From: Pseudomonadota bacterium
Lineage (GTDB): Bacteria; Pseudomonadota; Gammaproteobacteria; Burkholderiales; Thiobacillaceae
Length of the DNA stretch: 18,754 nucleotides
Assembly: GCA_021791235.1 (NCBI GenBank)
Contig: JAJYXA010000493.1
Span: forward strand, 1 to 18,754
Reading direction: 5' to 3'
Below are positions 7,313-14,282 of this stretch, piece after piece (position 1 is the first letter of the stretch; the number at the start of each line of letters is the position of its first letter). The position numbers were made by a program, and so were the translations under genes. A model generated the notes under the pieces. The model was not told the origin of the DNA. It worked only from the letters and a program-made list of their open reading frames with translations, and searched no databases.

Positions 7313-8560
7313 TTAATCCAGACGGGGCTTGATCCCGCGAATGTCGCTGAAGGAAACCACCGCCAGCATGTTGTTTTGCTCGTTCGTGATCGGGATGGCG
7401 CGAAAACCGTAACGGGCGAACATGTCGACCGCATCGCTCAAGGTATCCTCCGGGCTCAAGCTGATGACATTGTCGGTCATGACCTCCCCGATCGACTGGT
7501 CCGGCTCGGCGGCGATGATCTCCCGCAGCGCGACGACCCCGGTCAGGACATCCTGATCGTCGGTGGCGTACACATACATGATCACATCCTTGTCCCGGGC
7601 GATTTCGCGGAAATCCTTCATCACCTCGCTGACCAAGGTGGACTCGGGCATTTTCATGAATTTCTGGCTGGAAAACAGGAGGATGTTCTCGTCGTGGTGG
7701 TCGATGATCTTCTGTATCTTGGCGGCGCTGTCCTTGTCGATCATATTGAGCAGCGCATCGGCTTCGGTGGCCGGCAGCGCGGCCAGAATGTCGGCCGCCT
7801 GCGCCGGACTCATGGCGTTGATCAACTGCGTCGCATAGTGCTTTTCCATCGACCGGATCAGTTCGCGCTGCACGCGCGGCTCCACCTCTTCCAGCGTATC
7901 GGAAGCGTGTTCCGGCTCGATCTCCTTGAACACCGCCAGCCGCTGATCGCCATCCAGCTCTTCCAGGATATCGGCCAGATCGACCGGATGGATGTCGCTG
8001 ATGTTTTCCTTGAGCACGTTCAGCTTGACGTGCCCCTTGAAAATGCCGATATGCTCCGGCAAGGGCTGGACATACATCCAGGAGACGGTTTGCCCCTCCC
8101 TCTGCTTGGCGATCCATTCGGCGAGTTTGCGCAAGCCCATGCGGCGCAGCAGGCGTTGCCGGCTGAAGTCGACCTCGCTCACGTGCAGCTTGCCGCCCTG
8201 AACGTTGAGCTTGATGTCATAGACGACCTCGACTTCGTGATCGTCCATGTCGAGGATCTTCTTGTCGAGAATATGCGCGCGCAGCAGGATCGATCCTTCG
8301 GCGGGCACCCGTTCGTACTCGGCGGGCGTCTGGACGTCGAACACGATTTCGGTGTTCGAAATCAGGGTCAGCTTGTCCCAAGGCAGCAACAGCGAGGGAT
8401 AGCCGAACGGGCGGGTGACGACGAAATGCGTCACCTCGGGAAGCTTCCCCGTCTCGACGATCACCATGTCGGTCAGGCGGCCGACCCGCTCGGTTTTGAG
8501 ATAGACCCGGCGGCCGATGATCTCGCTGAGGAAAAACTTGTGTTCCAGTATCGCGGCCAT
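7313..8560 (-). CDS. Soluble PRC-barrel / MgtE_N / CBS-pair protein lacking the MgtE membrane domain
   Basis: This 415-residue protein starts at the ATG at 8560; a GTG three bases upstream is equally well placed after the GAGGA Shine-Dalgarno. Residues about 10-75 (SEIIGRRVYLKTERVGRLTD) and about 90-140 look like two PRC-barrel repeats. Residues about 165-280 match the MgtE intracellular N domain, a superhelix of short repeats such as HPVDLADILEELDGDQR and MSPAQAADILAALPATEAD. Residues about 285-415 are a CBS pair (VSEVMKDFREIARD, then IGEVMTDNVISLSPEDTL and GFRAIPITNEQ). In true MgtE channels these N and CBS domains bind Mg2+ and close the pore, which lies in a following five-helix domain. 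Here the protein stops after the CBS pair, and the 117 bases downstream contain no such helices. It is cytoplasmic and probably a metal sensor for the NRAMP encoded two genes upstream. It is not itself a transporter. Confidence 0.88.
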   Translation of the reverse strand: MAAILEHKFFLSEIIGRRVYLKTERVGRLTDMVIVETGKLPEVTHFVVTRPFGYPSLLLPWDKLTLISNTEIVFDVQTPAEYERVPAEGSILLRAHILDKKILDMDDHEVEVVYDIKLNVQGGKLHVSEVDFSRQRLLRRMGLRKLAEWIAKQREGQTVSWMYVQPLPEHIGIFKGHVKLNVLKENISDIHPVDLADILEELDGDQRLAVFKEIEPEHASDTLEEVEPRVQRELIRSMEKHYATQLINAMSPAQAADILAALPATEADALLNMIDKDSAAKIQKIIDHHDENILLFSSQKFMKMPESTLVSEVMKDFREIARDKDVIMYVYATDDQDVLTGVVALREIIAAEPDQSIGEVMTDNVISLSPEDTLSDAVDMFARYGFRAIPITNEQNNMLAVVSFSDIRGIKPRLD

Positions 8561-8571
8561 CACCGGTTTCC

Positions 8572-8745
8572 TCAGCTCAGGATCAGAATGAATTTATAGA
8601 CGAACAGGCCCACCAGCAGCAGCAGATAAACCCGCAGCGCCATCAGCGCCAGCTTCACGCCGCGCGACATGACGATATGCGGCTTGCTGTAGCGATGGTT
8701 GATTTCCCGAATTTTCCGGACCAGGCGATAGAGGCTCGATGCCAT
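8572..8745 (-). CDS. 57-residue single-pass membrane protein between the NRAMP and MgtE-sensor genes
   Basis: A short frame runs from an ATG at 8745 to a TGA at 8572-8574. Its GAGGAAG Shine-Dalgarno lies about eight bases before the start. The first 32 residues are basic (YRLVRKIREINHRYSKPH, then a second basic patch SRGVK). Residues about 32-56 are one hydrophobic helix (LALMALRVYLLLLVGLFVY), so the predicted topology is N-terminus in the cytoplasm. It sits 15 bases after the NRAMP stop and its own stop is 8-11 bases before the MgtE-like start, so it is inside a tight operon. I do not recognise a family. By position and topology it could be an accessory or anchoring subunit of the NRAMP, or a docking point for the soluble sensor; that is inference. 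Good spacing, ribosome site and membrane helix argue that it is a real gene. Confidence 0.75.
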   Translation of the reverse strand: MASSLYRLVRKIREINHRYSKPHIVMSRGVKLALMALRVYLLLLVGLFVYKFILILS

Positions 8746-8760
8746 TTTTGCTTCCTCGGG

Positions 8761-10029
8761 TCACTGAAACAGGCTGGGGAACATGACGCTGATCCCGTAC
8801 AGCGTGGATAAGATCACGATGACGACGACGATGAAGCCGCCGATCAAATTGTCGGTCAGGGTATTGCAGTATTCACCCATGTGCTTTTCGTCATTGAGCA
8901 GCAGTATCAGGAATACCAGGGCGGCCGGCAGCAGGGTGACCGCGATCACCTGGACGAACAGGGTGATCAATACCAGCGGCGCGCCCGGAATCAGCACCAC
9001 CAGGCCGGCGGTGATCAGGGTCAGGAAGTAGCTGGCATAGAACCAGGGCGCCTCCTTGATTTTCGTGTTGAGCGAGTGCGCCCAGCCGAAGATTTCGCCG
9101 AAGGCCCAGGAGCTGGCCAGCGAAATGCAGATGGCGCCGAGCAGGCCGGCATCGAACAGGCCGACGGCCATGAAGGTGCCGACATAGTGATTGGTTTTCA
9201 ACAATTGCTCGGCGGCCTGGGAGGCGCTGTCGATATCGACGCCCTTCAATATGGTGCCGGTCACGACGACGATGAAGATGGCCACGATCACCGTCAGCAG
9301 CGAACCCAGAAACGTATCGAACTTGCCCCAGGGGATGTCCTTTTCCAGCATGCCCTTGTCGACCACGGCGCTCTGCTGGAAGAACAGCATCCAGGGAGCG
9401 ATGGTGGTGCCGATGTTGGCCATCAGGAAGAAAAACAGTTCGCCGTTGAAGCCGCCGGGGAAATTGGGGATCAGGCCTTCCCGGAGTATGTCCGAGACCG
9501 AAGGATGGATGATGAAGGCGCCCGGAATGTAAATGAGGTTCAAGGCGCAAAACAGCAGCGCGATCTTTTCCCAGGTCCAGTAACGGCCGTTCAGCACGAT
9601 CGTGCCCATCAGCGCCACCACGCCGGCCACCGTGAGCCAGGGCGGCACGCCGAAGATGCGCAGGGCCGCGGTCATGCCGATGAATTCGGTGACCAGCGTC
9701 AGCCAGTCCACGATCATCAGGTCGATCAGCGAGAACCAGCCCCAGAATGCGCCGAAGCCGTCGAAAATCGCCTCGGCGTGGCCGCGCTTGGTGACCGCGC
9801 CCAGGCGCACGGTCATCTCCTGCACGTAGTAGGCGACCGGGATCAGGATCAGCAGGAACCAGATCAGGTTGTAGCCGTACTTGGCGCCGGTGGCGGCGTA
9901 GGTGGTGATGCCCCCGGCGTCGTTGTCGGCGACCATGACCACCAGACCCGGTCCGGCGATGACCAGGTAGAGCTGGATGGCTTTCCAGTACTTGCGGAAC
10001 TTGTAGTAGAGCTTGGAAAATAGGTTCAT
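8761..10029 (-). CDS. Non-canonical NRAMP-family transporter lacking the TM6 methionine, probable Mg2+/Mn2+ transporter
   Basis: This 422-residue protein has about eleven membrane segments. I chose the ATG at 10029 (MNLFSKLYYKFRKYWK); a TTG at 10098 adds a Pro-rich leader without family signal. NRAMP hallmarks are GPGLVVMVADNDAGG in TM1, QEMTVRLGAVTKRGHAEAIF, and ANIGTTIAPWMLFFQQ in TM6. Canonical NRAMPs coordinate transition metals through Asp and Asn of DPGN and Met of MPH. Here TM1 is DNDAGG (D35, D37) and the Met position is Ala211 (APW). Loss of that methionine is what would be expected for binding a hard, hydrated ion such as Mg2+. A distant prokaryotic clade (NRMT) is known to carry Mg2+ and Mn2+. 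The gene heads an operon with a small membrane protein and an MgtE-type sensor, which also points to Mg2+. Substrate is inferred; family is firm. Confidence 0.9.
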   Translation of the reverse strand: MNLFSKLYYKFRKYWKAIQLYLVIAGPGLVVMVADNDAGGITTYAATGAKYGYNLIWFLLILIPVAYYVQEMTVRLGAVTKRGHAEAIFDGFGAFWGWFSLIDLMIVDWLTLVTEFIGMTAALRIFGVPPWLTVAGVVALMGTIVLNGRYWTWEKIALLFCALNLIYIPGAFIIHPSVSDILREGLIPNFPGGFNGELFFFLMANIGTTIAPWMLFFQQSAVVDKGMLEKDIPWGKFDTFLGSLLTVIVAIFIVVVTGTILKGVDIDSASQAAEQLLKTNHYVGTFMAVGLFDAGLLGAICISLASSWAFGEIFGWAHSLNTKIKEAPWFYASYFLTLITAGLVVLIPGAPLVLITLFVQVIAVTLLPAALVFLILLLNDEKHMGEYCNTLTDNLIGGFIVVVIVILSTLYGISVMFPSLFQ

Positions 10030-10278
10030 CTCGGCACCGGGTGACGGGAGCAGCTGCGGATGAGGATCATCGAGTGGGGCGTTCGGGTTTCCGATCAATA
10101 GCTAGGCGCGCGCCGACGATGCGCACCGGGCCGCGATCGGCATTGTAGGCCGGGTTCTCGCTACCTTGGTAGTCGAGGGATGGCCGGGCCGGCGGCTCGA
10201 AGCGCGCCCCGAGCTTTGCCGACCGGCGGCCGTTGCGTTACGCTGGCGGCCCGATCAGCCGACAAGGGAACGAACCCG
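10030..10278. promoter_or_regulatory. Divergent intergenic region (249 bases) between the NRAMP operon and the flavin-reductase gene
   Basis: This region must carry the promoters of both the leftward NRAMP operon and the rightward flavin-reductase gene. On the minus strand a TACAAT hexamer (complement of 10142-10147) could be a -10 box about 110 bases before the NRAMP start, but no good -35 box stands at the right distance. A short inverted repeat, CTACC-TT-GGTAG (10161-10172), lies just upstream of it and could be an operator. No yybP-ykoY, M-box or other metal riboswitch could be recognised by eye. There is no open frame with coding character. Confidence 0.35.
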
Positions 10279-10923
10279 ATGCAAATCGATCCTCTCCGCC
10301 ACACCAAGGCGGATAACTACAAGCTGCTCACCAATCTGGTGGTTCCGCGTCCGATCGCCTGGATCAGCAGCCGGAGCCCGGACGGCGTGGTCAATCTCGC
10401 CCCTTTCAGCTTCTTCAACGCGGTGGGCAGCGATCCGCTGTACCTCATCGTCAGTATCGGCGACAACGATGCCGGCGGACCCAAGGATACCGCCAGAAAC
10501 ATCCGGGCCAGCGGCGAGTTCGTGGTGAATCTGGTGACCGAGGAATTGTTCGACGCCATGAATCTGTCGGCGGCGGACTTTCCGCCCGAGCAGAGCGAAC
10601 TGGAGGCGGCGCATCTGCACGCCGCGCCCTCGGTGCGGATCGGGGCGCCCCGGGTGGCAGAAGCGCAGGCCAGCCTCGAGTGCAAGCTGCATAGCGCGCA
10701 GTCCTTGGGCGCGAACACGCTGTTCATCGGCGAGGTGGTGATGTTCCATGTCGCCGACCACCTGCTCGGTCCGCGTCTGCACATCGAGAATTTCGCGCCC
10801 ATCGGCCGGCTCGGCTCGCCTTCCGTCTATTGCCGCACCACCGACCGCTTCGACGTTGCGCGCATCAGCTATGCGCGATGGCGGCGGGGCCCCGCGGAGC
10901 CGCCGGTCACTGCGGCGGATTGA
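10279..10923 (+). CDS. Flavin-reductase-like FMN-binding protein (flavoredoxin type)
   Basis: This 214-residue protein starts at the ATG at 10279 (MQIDPLRHTKADNYKLL). It fits the flavin-reductase-like domain: the N-terminal VVPRPIAWISSRSPDG, then NLAPFSFFNAVGSDPLYLIV, KDTARNIRASGEFVVNLV, and the closing LHIENFAPIGRLG. Members bind FMN on a split beta-barrel and reduce free flavin with NAD(P)H or act as electron carriers. This sub-group (PRPIAW near the N-terminus) is often annotated simply as a flavin reductase family protein with unknown partner. It is probably cytoplasmic, since no signal peptide is seen. It is convergent with the lactate dehydrogenase gene and its last 17 bases overlap that gene's end. 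A purine-rich AAGGGA sits about 11 bases before the start, a rather long spacing. Confidence 0.88.
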   Translation: MQIDPLRHTKADNYKLLTNLVVPRPIAWISSRSPDGVVNLAPFSFFNAVGSDPLYLIVSIGDNDAGGPKDTARNIRASGEFVVNLVTEELFDAMNLSAADFPPEQSELEAAHLHAAPSVRIGAPRVAEAQASLECKLHSAQSLGANTLFIGEVVMFHVADHLLGPRLHIENFAPIGRLGSPSVYCRTTDRFDVARISYARWRRGPAEPPVTAAD

Positions 10924-12052
10924 GCAGGACGCCGCGGTCGACCTTTTCGATGTCGGTGAAACCGCAGAAGGCCATGGTCAGGTCCAGTTCATTGCGCATG
11001 AGCTCCAGGCACTTGGTCACGCCCGCCTCCCCCAGCGCACCCAGTCCGTAGAGAAAGGCGCGTCCGATCAGGGTGCCTCTGGCGCCCAGGGCCACGGCCT
11101 TGAACACGTCCTGGCCGGTGTAGATGCCGCCGTCCATCCACACCTCGATGCGGCTGCCCGCGGCGGCGACGATCGCGGGCAGCGCCGAGATCGAACTGGG
11201 CGCGCCGTCCAGCTGGCGGCCGCCGTGATTGGAGACGATCAGCGCGTCGGCGCCGGAGTCGGCGGCGAGCCTGGCGTCCTCCGCGTCCATGACGCCCTTG
11301 AGGATCAGCTTGCCGCCCCAGCGCTTCTTGATCCATTCGACGTCGTTCCAGTCGAGGCAGGGATCGAACTGCTGGCTGGTCCAGGCCGACAGCGAGCTCA
11401 TGTTCTCCACGCCCTTGACGTGGCCGACGATGTTGCCGAATTGCCGCCGCTGCGTGCCCAGCATGCCCAGACCCCATCGCGGCTTGGTGGCCAGATTGAG
11501 CAGGTTGGCCAGGGTCGGCTTGGGCGGCGCGGACAGGCCGTTCTTCAGGTCCTTGTGCCGCTGTCCGAGGATCTGCAGGTCCAGGGTCAGCATCAGCGCC
11601 GAGCATTTGGCGGCCTTGGCGCGGTCGATCAGGCGCTCGATGAAGTCCCGGTCGCGCATCACGTAGAGCTGGAACCAGAACGGCGCCGTGGTGTGCGCCG
11701 CCACGTCCTCGATCGAGCAGATGCTCATGGTCGACAGCGTGAACGGCACGCCGAACTTTTCCGCCGCGCGCGCGGCGAGGATTTCGCCGTCGGCGTGCTG
11801 CATCCCGGCCAGCCCGATCGGCGCCAGCGCCACCGGCATCGCCACGTCCTGGCCGATCATCCGGGTGCGCAGCGAGCGCCGGTCGATATTGACCGCCACC
11901 CGCTGGCGCAGCTTGAGCCGCTGAAAGTCCTCGGCGTTGGCGCGATAGGTCGATTCGGTCCAGGAGCCGGTGTCGGCGTAGTCGTAGAACATCCTGGGCA
12001 CGCGCTTCTTGGCCAGCACGCGCAGGTCCTCGATGCAGGTGATGACGGTCAT
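10907..12052 (-). CDS. lldD: FMN-dependent L-lactate dehydrogenase / alpha-hydroxy-acid oxidase
   Basis: This 381-residue protein starts at the ATG at 12052, eight bases after an excellent AAGGAG (complement of 12060-12065); an upstream extension in the frame has no family character. It is an alpha-hydroxy-acid oxidizing flavoenzyme: MFYDYADTGSWTEST near the N-terminus, APIGLAGMQHADGE, the segment TLSTMSICSIEDVA, FQLYVMRDR, WGGKLILKGVMDAEDA, and the catalytic SNHGGRQLDG (His276, which takes the alpha-proton, with Arg279 binding the carboxylate). VWMDGGIYTGQDVFKA and GRAFLYG bind the FMN phosphate. The enzyme oxidises L-lactate to pyruvate and passes electrons to quinone or cytochrome at the inner membrane. 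Length matches E. coli LldD (396). Relatives such as mandelate dehydrogenase or glycolate oxidase share these motifs, so lactate is the likely but not certain substrate. It appears monocistronic, with no lldP or lldR beside it. Confidence 0.92.
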   Translation of the reverse strand: MTVITCIEDLRVLAKKRVPRMFYDYADTGSWTESTYRANAEDFQRLKLRQRVAVNIDRRSLRTRMIGQDVAMPVALAPIGLAGMQHADGEILAARAAEKFGVPFTLSTMSICSIEDVAAHTTAPFWFQLYVMRDRDFIERLIDRAKAAKCSALMLTLDLQILGQRHKDLKNGLSAPPKPTLANLLNLATKPRWGLGMLGTQRRQFGNIVGHVKGVENMSSLSAWTSQQFDPCLDWNDVEWIKKRWGGKLILKGVMDAEDARLAADSGADALIVSNHGGRQLDGAPSSISALPAIVAAAGSRIEVWMDGGIYTGQDVFKAVALGARGTLIGRAFLYGLGALGEAGVTKCLELMRNELDLTMAFCGFTDIEKVDRGVLLNPPQ

Positions 12053-12269
12053 GGTGAAGCTCCTTACGCTGTCGCGAACCGCCGAAGTGTAGCGCATGCC
12101 GGCGTGGTTCGAGTCGCTGACTTGACGGGCGCTGTTACGCACTTTTACAAGCACACGCACAAGGTCTTCACCGGTACCCGGCTCACCAGCTCTCCTCCGG
12201 CGGTAGAATGAGTGCCTTGCCACAAACCGTGTGGCTCGATCCAGGCCGAGAGGCGCAGCCCGCGGAAAG
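12053..12269. other. Intergenic region between lldD and the defence island (left island edge)
   Basis: These 217 bases separate the divergent lldD and restriction-subunit genes. Adjacent to lldD is its ribosome site (complement of 12060-12065). On the plus strand a TAGAAT (12204-12209) about 60 bases before the restriction remnant could be a -10 box, but the -35 position is poor. No tRNA, integrase fragment, inverted repeat or obvious direct-repeat partner of the right island edge (18321-18357) was found, so how the island arrived is not shown. Confidence 0.3.
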
Positions 12270-12611
12270 ATGGAAAACCAGTTTTTCGAGAAGCCTGTCC
12301 TCAATTCGCCCTACGACTTCCCGGCGCGGCATTGGGAACTCGACAGCGCCGGGCAACCGACCCAGCGTATCGTCGAGAGCCGTCGGCGCGCAGAGTTCAT
12401 CACCCCCATTCCGAAGCCCAGGAAGCAAAAGGTGGCGCAAGACTCCTTGCTGTTCGACCAAGGGCTGTCCACCCAGACGCAGGAAACCGACGCCCGCCGC
12501 TGGGCCTTTGCCGAGTTCACCGACGTGTTCCAGATGCAGACCGATTTCGGCAAGAAGGTCGAAGCCGAGTTCGACAAGATGATCGATCGTTTTGCGCCGC
12601 CAAGGATTTGA
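12270..12611 (+). pseudogene. Remnant of a Type III-like restriction subunit (Res, BPTD_3080-like) with a large in-frame internal deletion
   Basis: The 113-residue frame begins MENQFFEKPVLNSPY, then RHWELDSAGQPTQRIVESRR and ITPIPKPRKQK. This is the characteristic N-terminus of the roughly 1000-residue DEAD/DEAH helicase-endonuclease subunit found with Mod-type methyltransferases (recalled family pattern). After about residue 72 it jumps to RRWAFAEFTDVFQMQTDFG and ends AEFDKMIDRFAPPRI, which I recall as the extreme C-terminus of the same protein. Everything between is gone: Walker A, DEAD box, helicase motifs and nuclease centre. The join is in frame, so a small protein may still be made, but it cannot cut or translocate DNA. 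The stop is five bases before the next gene, so it remains the operon's first cistron. An assembly error collapsing the gene would look the same. The alternative, that it is a genuine short protein, is less likely. Confidence 0.75.
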
Positions 12612-12616
12612 CGGAC

Positions 12617-14113
12617 ATGCCGGCGACCCGACTCAGGATTTTTGTCAGCAGCGTGCAAAAGGAGTTCGCGCAGCAGCGGCATGACCTGAAGGCCTTTCTG
12701 CTGGGCGATGCCGTGCTGCGCCGTTTCATCTCCGAGGTTTTCCTGTTCGAGGAACTTCCGGCCATGGACCGTCGTGCCGACCAGGTCTATCTGGAGGAGG
12801 TCGAGCGCTGCGACATCTACCTCGGGCTGTTCGGCTATGACTACGGCTTCGAGGGCGAGAATGGCATTTCCCCGACCGAACATGAATACGACTATGCCAC
12901 CCGCCACGGCAAGACTCGTCTCATTTATGTCTGGGGCACGGCCGATAAAAACCGCGCACCGAAAATGCGTGCTTTGGTCGGCAAGGCGGGCGGCGAACTC
13001 ATCCGCCGCCGCATTGAGGATGTCAGCGCCCTGACGGCTGAAGTCTATGCCAGCCTCGTGGACTACCTCGACAGCATTGGTGCGCTGCGCGTCCCGCCCT
13101 TCGATACCTCGGCCTGCGAGGGTGCCAGCCTGAAGGATCTCTCGCGCAAGCGCATCGACTGGTTCCTGGACAGCGCCCGTCGCGAGCGCGGATTTCCGCT
13201 TAAAGCCAACACCGAGACCAAGGCACTGCTCACCCACCTCAACTTGCTCGACAACGGCAAGCCCAGCAACGCCGCGGCATTGCTCTTCGGCACAAATCCG
13301 CAGCGTTTCCATCGCAGCGCCGAAACCAAATGCGTGCACTGCCACGGCAGCGAATATCGTCGCCCTTTCGCAGCGCAACAGATTTATACGGGCGATCTTT
13401 TCGAGCAGGCGGATCAGGCGCGCGATTTCGTGTTGGGCAAGATCAACCGCGCTGTCGGCATTCGCGATGTCAGCAATACGGCGCCTGCCACCTACGAACT
13501 GCCGCCGGACGCAGTGGGCGAGGCCATCGTCAACGCCTTGGCCCATCGCGATTACCACAGCAATGCCTCGGTCGAGGTGCGCCTGTTCGCCGACCGGCTG
13601 GAAGTCTGGAACCCCGGCGCACTGCCGGGCACCCTGACGCTGGACGATCTGCGCAAGGCACATCCTTCGGTACCCAACAATCCTTTGCTTGCCGAGTCGC
13701 TTTACCTGGCGCGCTACATTGAAAAGGCCGGGTCCGGCACCGAGCGCATGATCGAACTCTGCCGGGAGGCCGGGCTGCCCGAGCCGGAATTCGAACTTCG
13801 CGCCGGGTCGTTCGTCATCACCCTCTGGCGCGACTGGCTGTCGGATGAAGTGCTGGCTGAACTTGCGTTGAACGATCGCCAACTGAAGGCGCTTCCTATC
13901 CTTCGGCAACAGCGCCATCTGACGAACAGCGAGTACCAGGCCATTACCGGCGCAACCCGTGCCACCGCGAAGCGCGATCTGGAAGCTCTTGTGCAAAAGG
14001 CTGTGATCGTCGCCAGGGGCAGCGGCCGGGGAGCCCACTACGAGTTTCTCAAGAAACGGCTCAAGAATGGCTCAAATGGGTCAACGCATGGCGGGGCGGG
14101 AAATGGCGCATAA
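12617..14113 (+). CDS. DUF4062 / GHKL-type ATPase / winged-helix protein of a restriction-linked island
   Basis: This 498-residue protein starts at the ATG at 12617, five bases after the Res remnant. Residues 1-90 are a DUF4062 domain: RLRIFVSSVQKEFAQQRHDL and YLEEVERCDIYLGLFGYDYG, a TIR-like alpha/beta fold. The middle carries RecG-C-like/GHKL ATP-binding motifs: an N box VGEAIVNALAHRDY (E302, N306) and a glycine box EKAGSGTERM (G372, G374), with DRLEVWNPGALP between. Residues about 430-490 (TNSEYQAITGATRATAKRDLEAL) are a winged helix expected to bind DNA. Such proteins are often encoded with Type III-like Res and Mod genes in defence islands; whether they regulate the system or act as effectors is not established to my knowledge. 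The frame is intact although both partner genes are broken. The C-terminal coding end runs into short tandem repeats that set its stop. Confidence 0.85.
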   Translation: MPATRLRIFVSSVQKEFAQQRHDLKAFLLGDAVLRRFISEVFLFEELPAMDRRADQVYLEEVERCDIYLGLFGYDYGFEGENGISPTEHEYDYATRHGKTRLIYVWGTADKNRAPKMRALVGKAGGELIRRRIEDVSALTAEVYASLVDYLDSIGALRVPPFDTSACEGASLKDLSRKRIDWFLDSARRERGFPLKANTETKALLTHLNLLDNGKPSNAAALLFGTNPQRFHRSAETKCVHCHGSEYRRPFAAQQIYTGDLFEQADQARDFVLGKINRAVGIRDVSNTAPATYELPPDAVGEAIVNALAHRDYHSNASVEVRLFADRLEVWNPGALPGTLTLDDLRKAHPSVPNNPLLAESLYLARYIEKAGSGTERMIELCREAGLPEPEFELRAGSFVITLWRDWLSDEVLAELALNDRQLKALPILRQQRHLTNSEYQAITGATRATAKRDLEALVQKAVIVARGSGRGAHYEFLKKRLKNGSNGSTHGGAGNGA

Positions 14114-14122
14114 ATGGCGCAA
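14066..14122. repeat. Short tandem repeats spanning the stop codon of the DUF4062/ATPase gene
   Basis: Two clusters of short repeats lie at the gene end. AATGGCTCA is followed directly by AATGGGTCA (14066-14083, nine-base unit, one mismatch). Further on, AAATGGCGCA occurs at 14101-14110 and again at 14112-14121 (eleven-base period). The TAA stop (14111-14113) falls inside the second cluster. Because eleven is not a multiple of three, gain or loss of one unit would move the reading frame past the present stop. Confidence 0.85.
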
Positions 14123-14282
14123 TTGGCTCATCATCCCCGTGGCGCTTGACTGACTGCCATGGCTAAATTCGACACAAAGCCGACCTATCAAGGTGTTCTC
14201 TGCCGTAGGGACAAAGGCGCCGCAAAGGGGCCGCGAAGCGGCACGCCAACGCCCAAAACGCATCATCACGGACAGGCTGACC
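14114..14282. other. Spacer between the DUF4062/ATPase gene and the Mod remnant
   Basis: These 169 bases carry no recognisable gene. A frame opening at the ATG at 14159 continues to 14443, but beyond 14283 it is only an out-of-frame shadow of the methyltransferase gene, so it is not called. A small perfect hairpin, GCCGC-GAA-GCGGC (14230-14242), is present without a following T run, so it is not a convincing terminator. An AGG about seven bases before 14283 may serve as the ribosome site of the methyltransferase. Confidence 0.4.

Noticed and set aside
10030..10278. Metal-sensing riboswitch (yybP-ykoY or M-box) before the NRAMP operon
   Set aside because: No conserved core of either class could be recognised; a covariance-model search would be needed to exclude a divergent one.
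12122..12150. TTGACG followed by TTTACA as a sigma-70 promoter for the island
   Set aside because: The -10 match is poor and the distance to 12270 is long; TAGAAT at 12204 has no -35 partner either.
12311..14038. 575-residue minus-strand frame
   Set aside because: It is antisense to the Res remnant and the DUF4062/ATPase gene, whose motifs are unmistakable on the plus strand.
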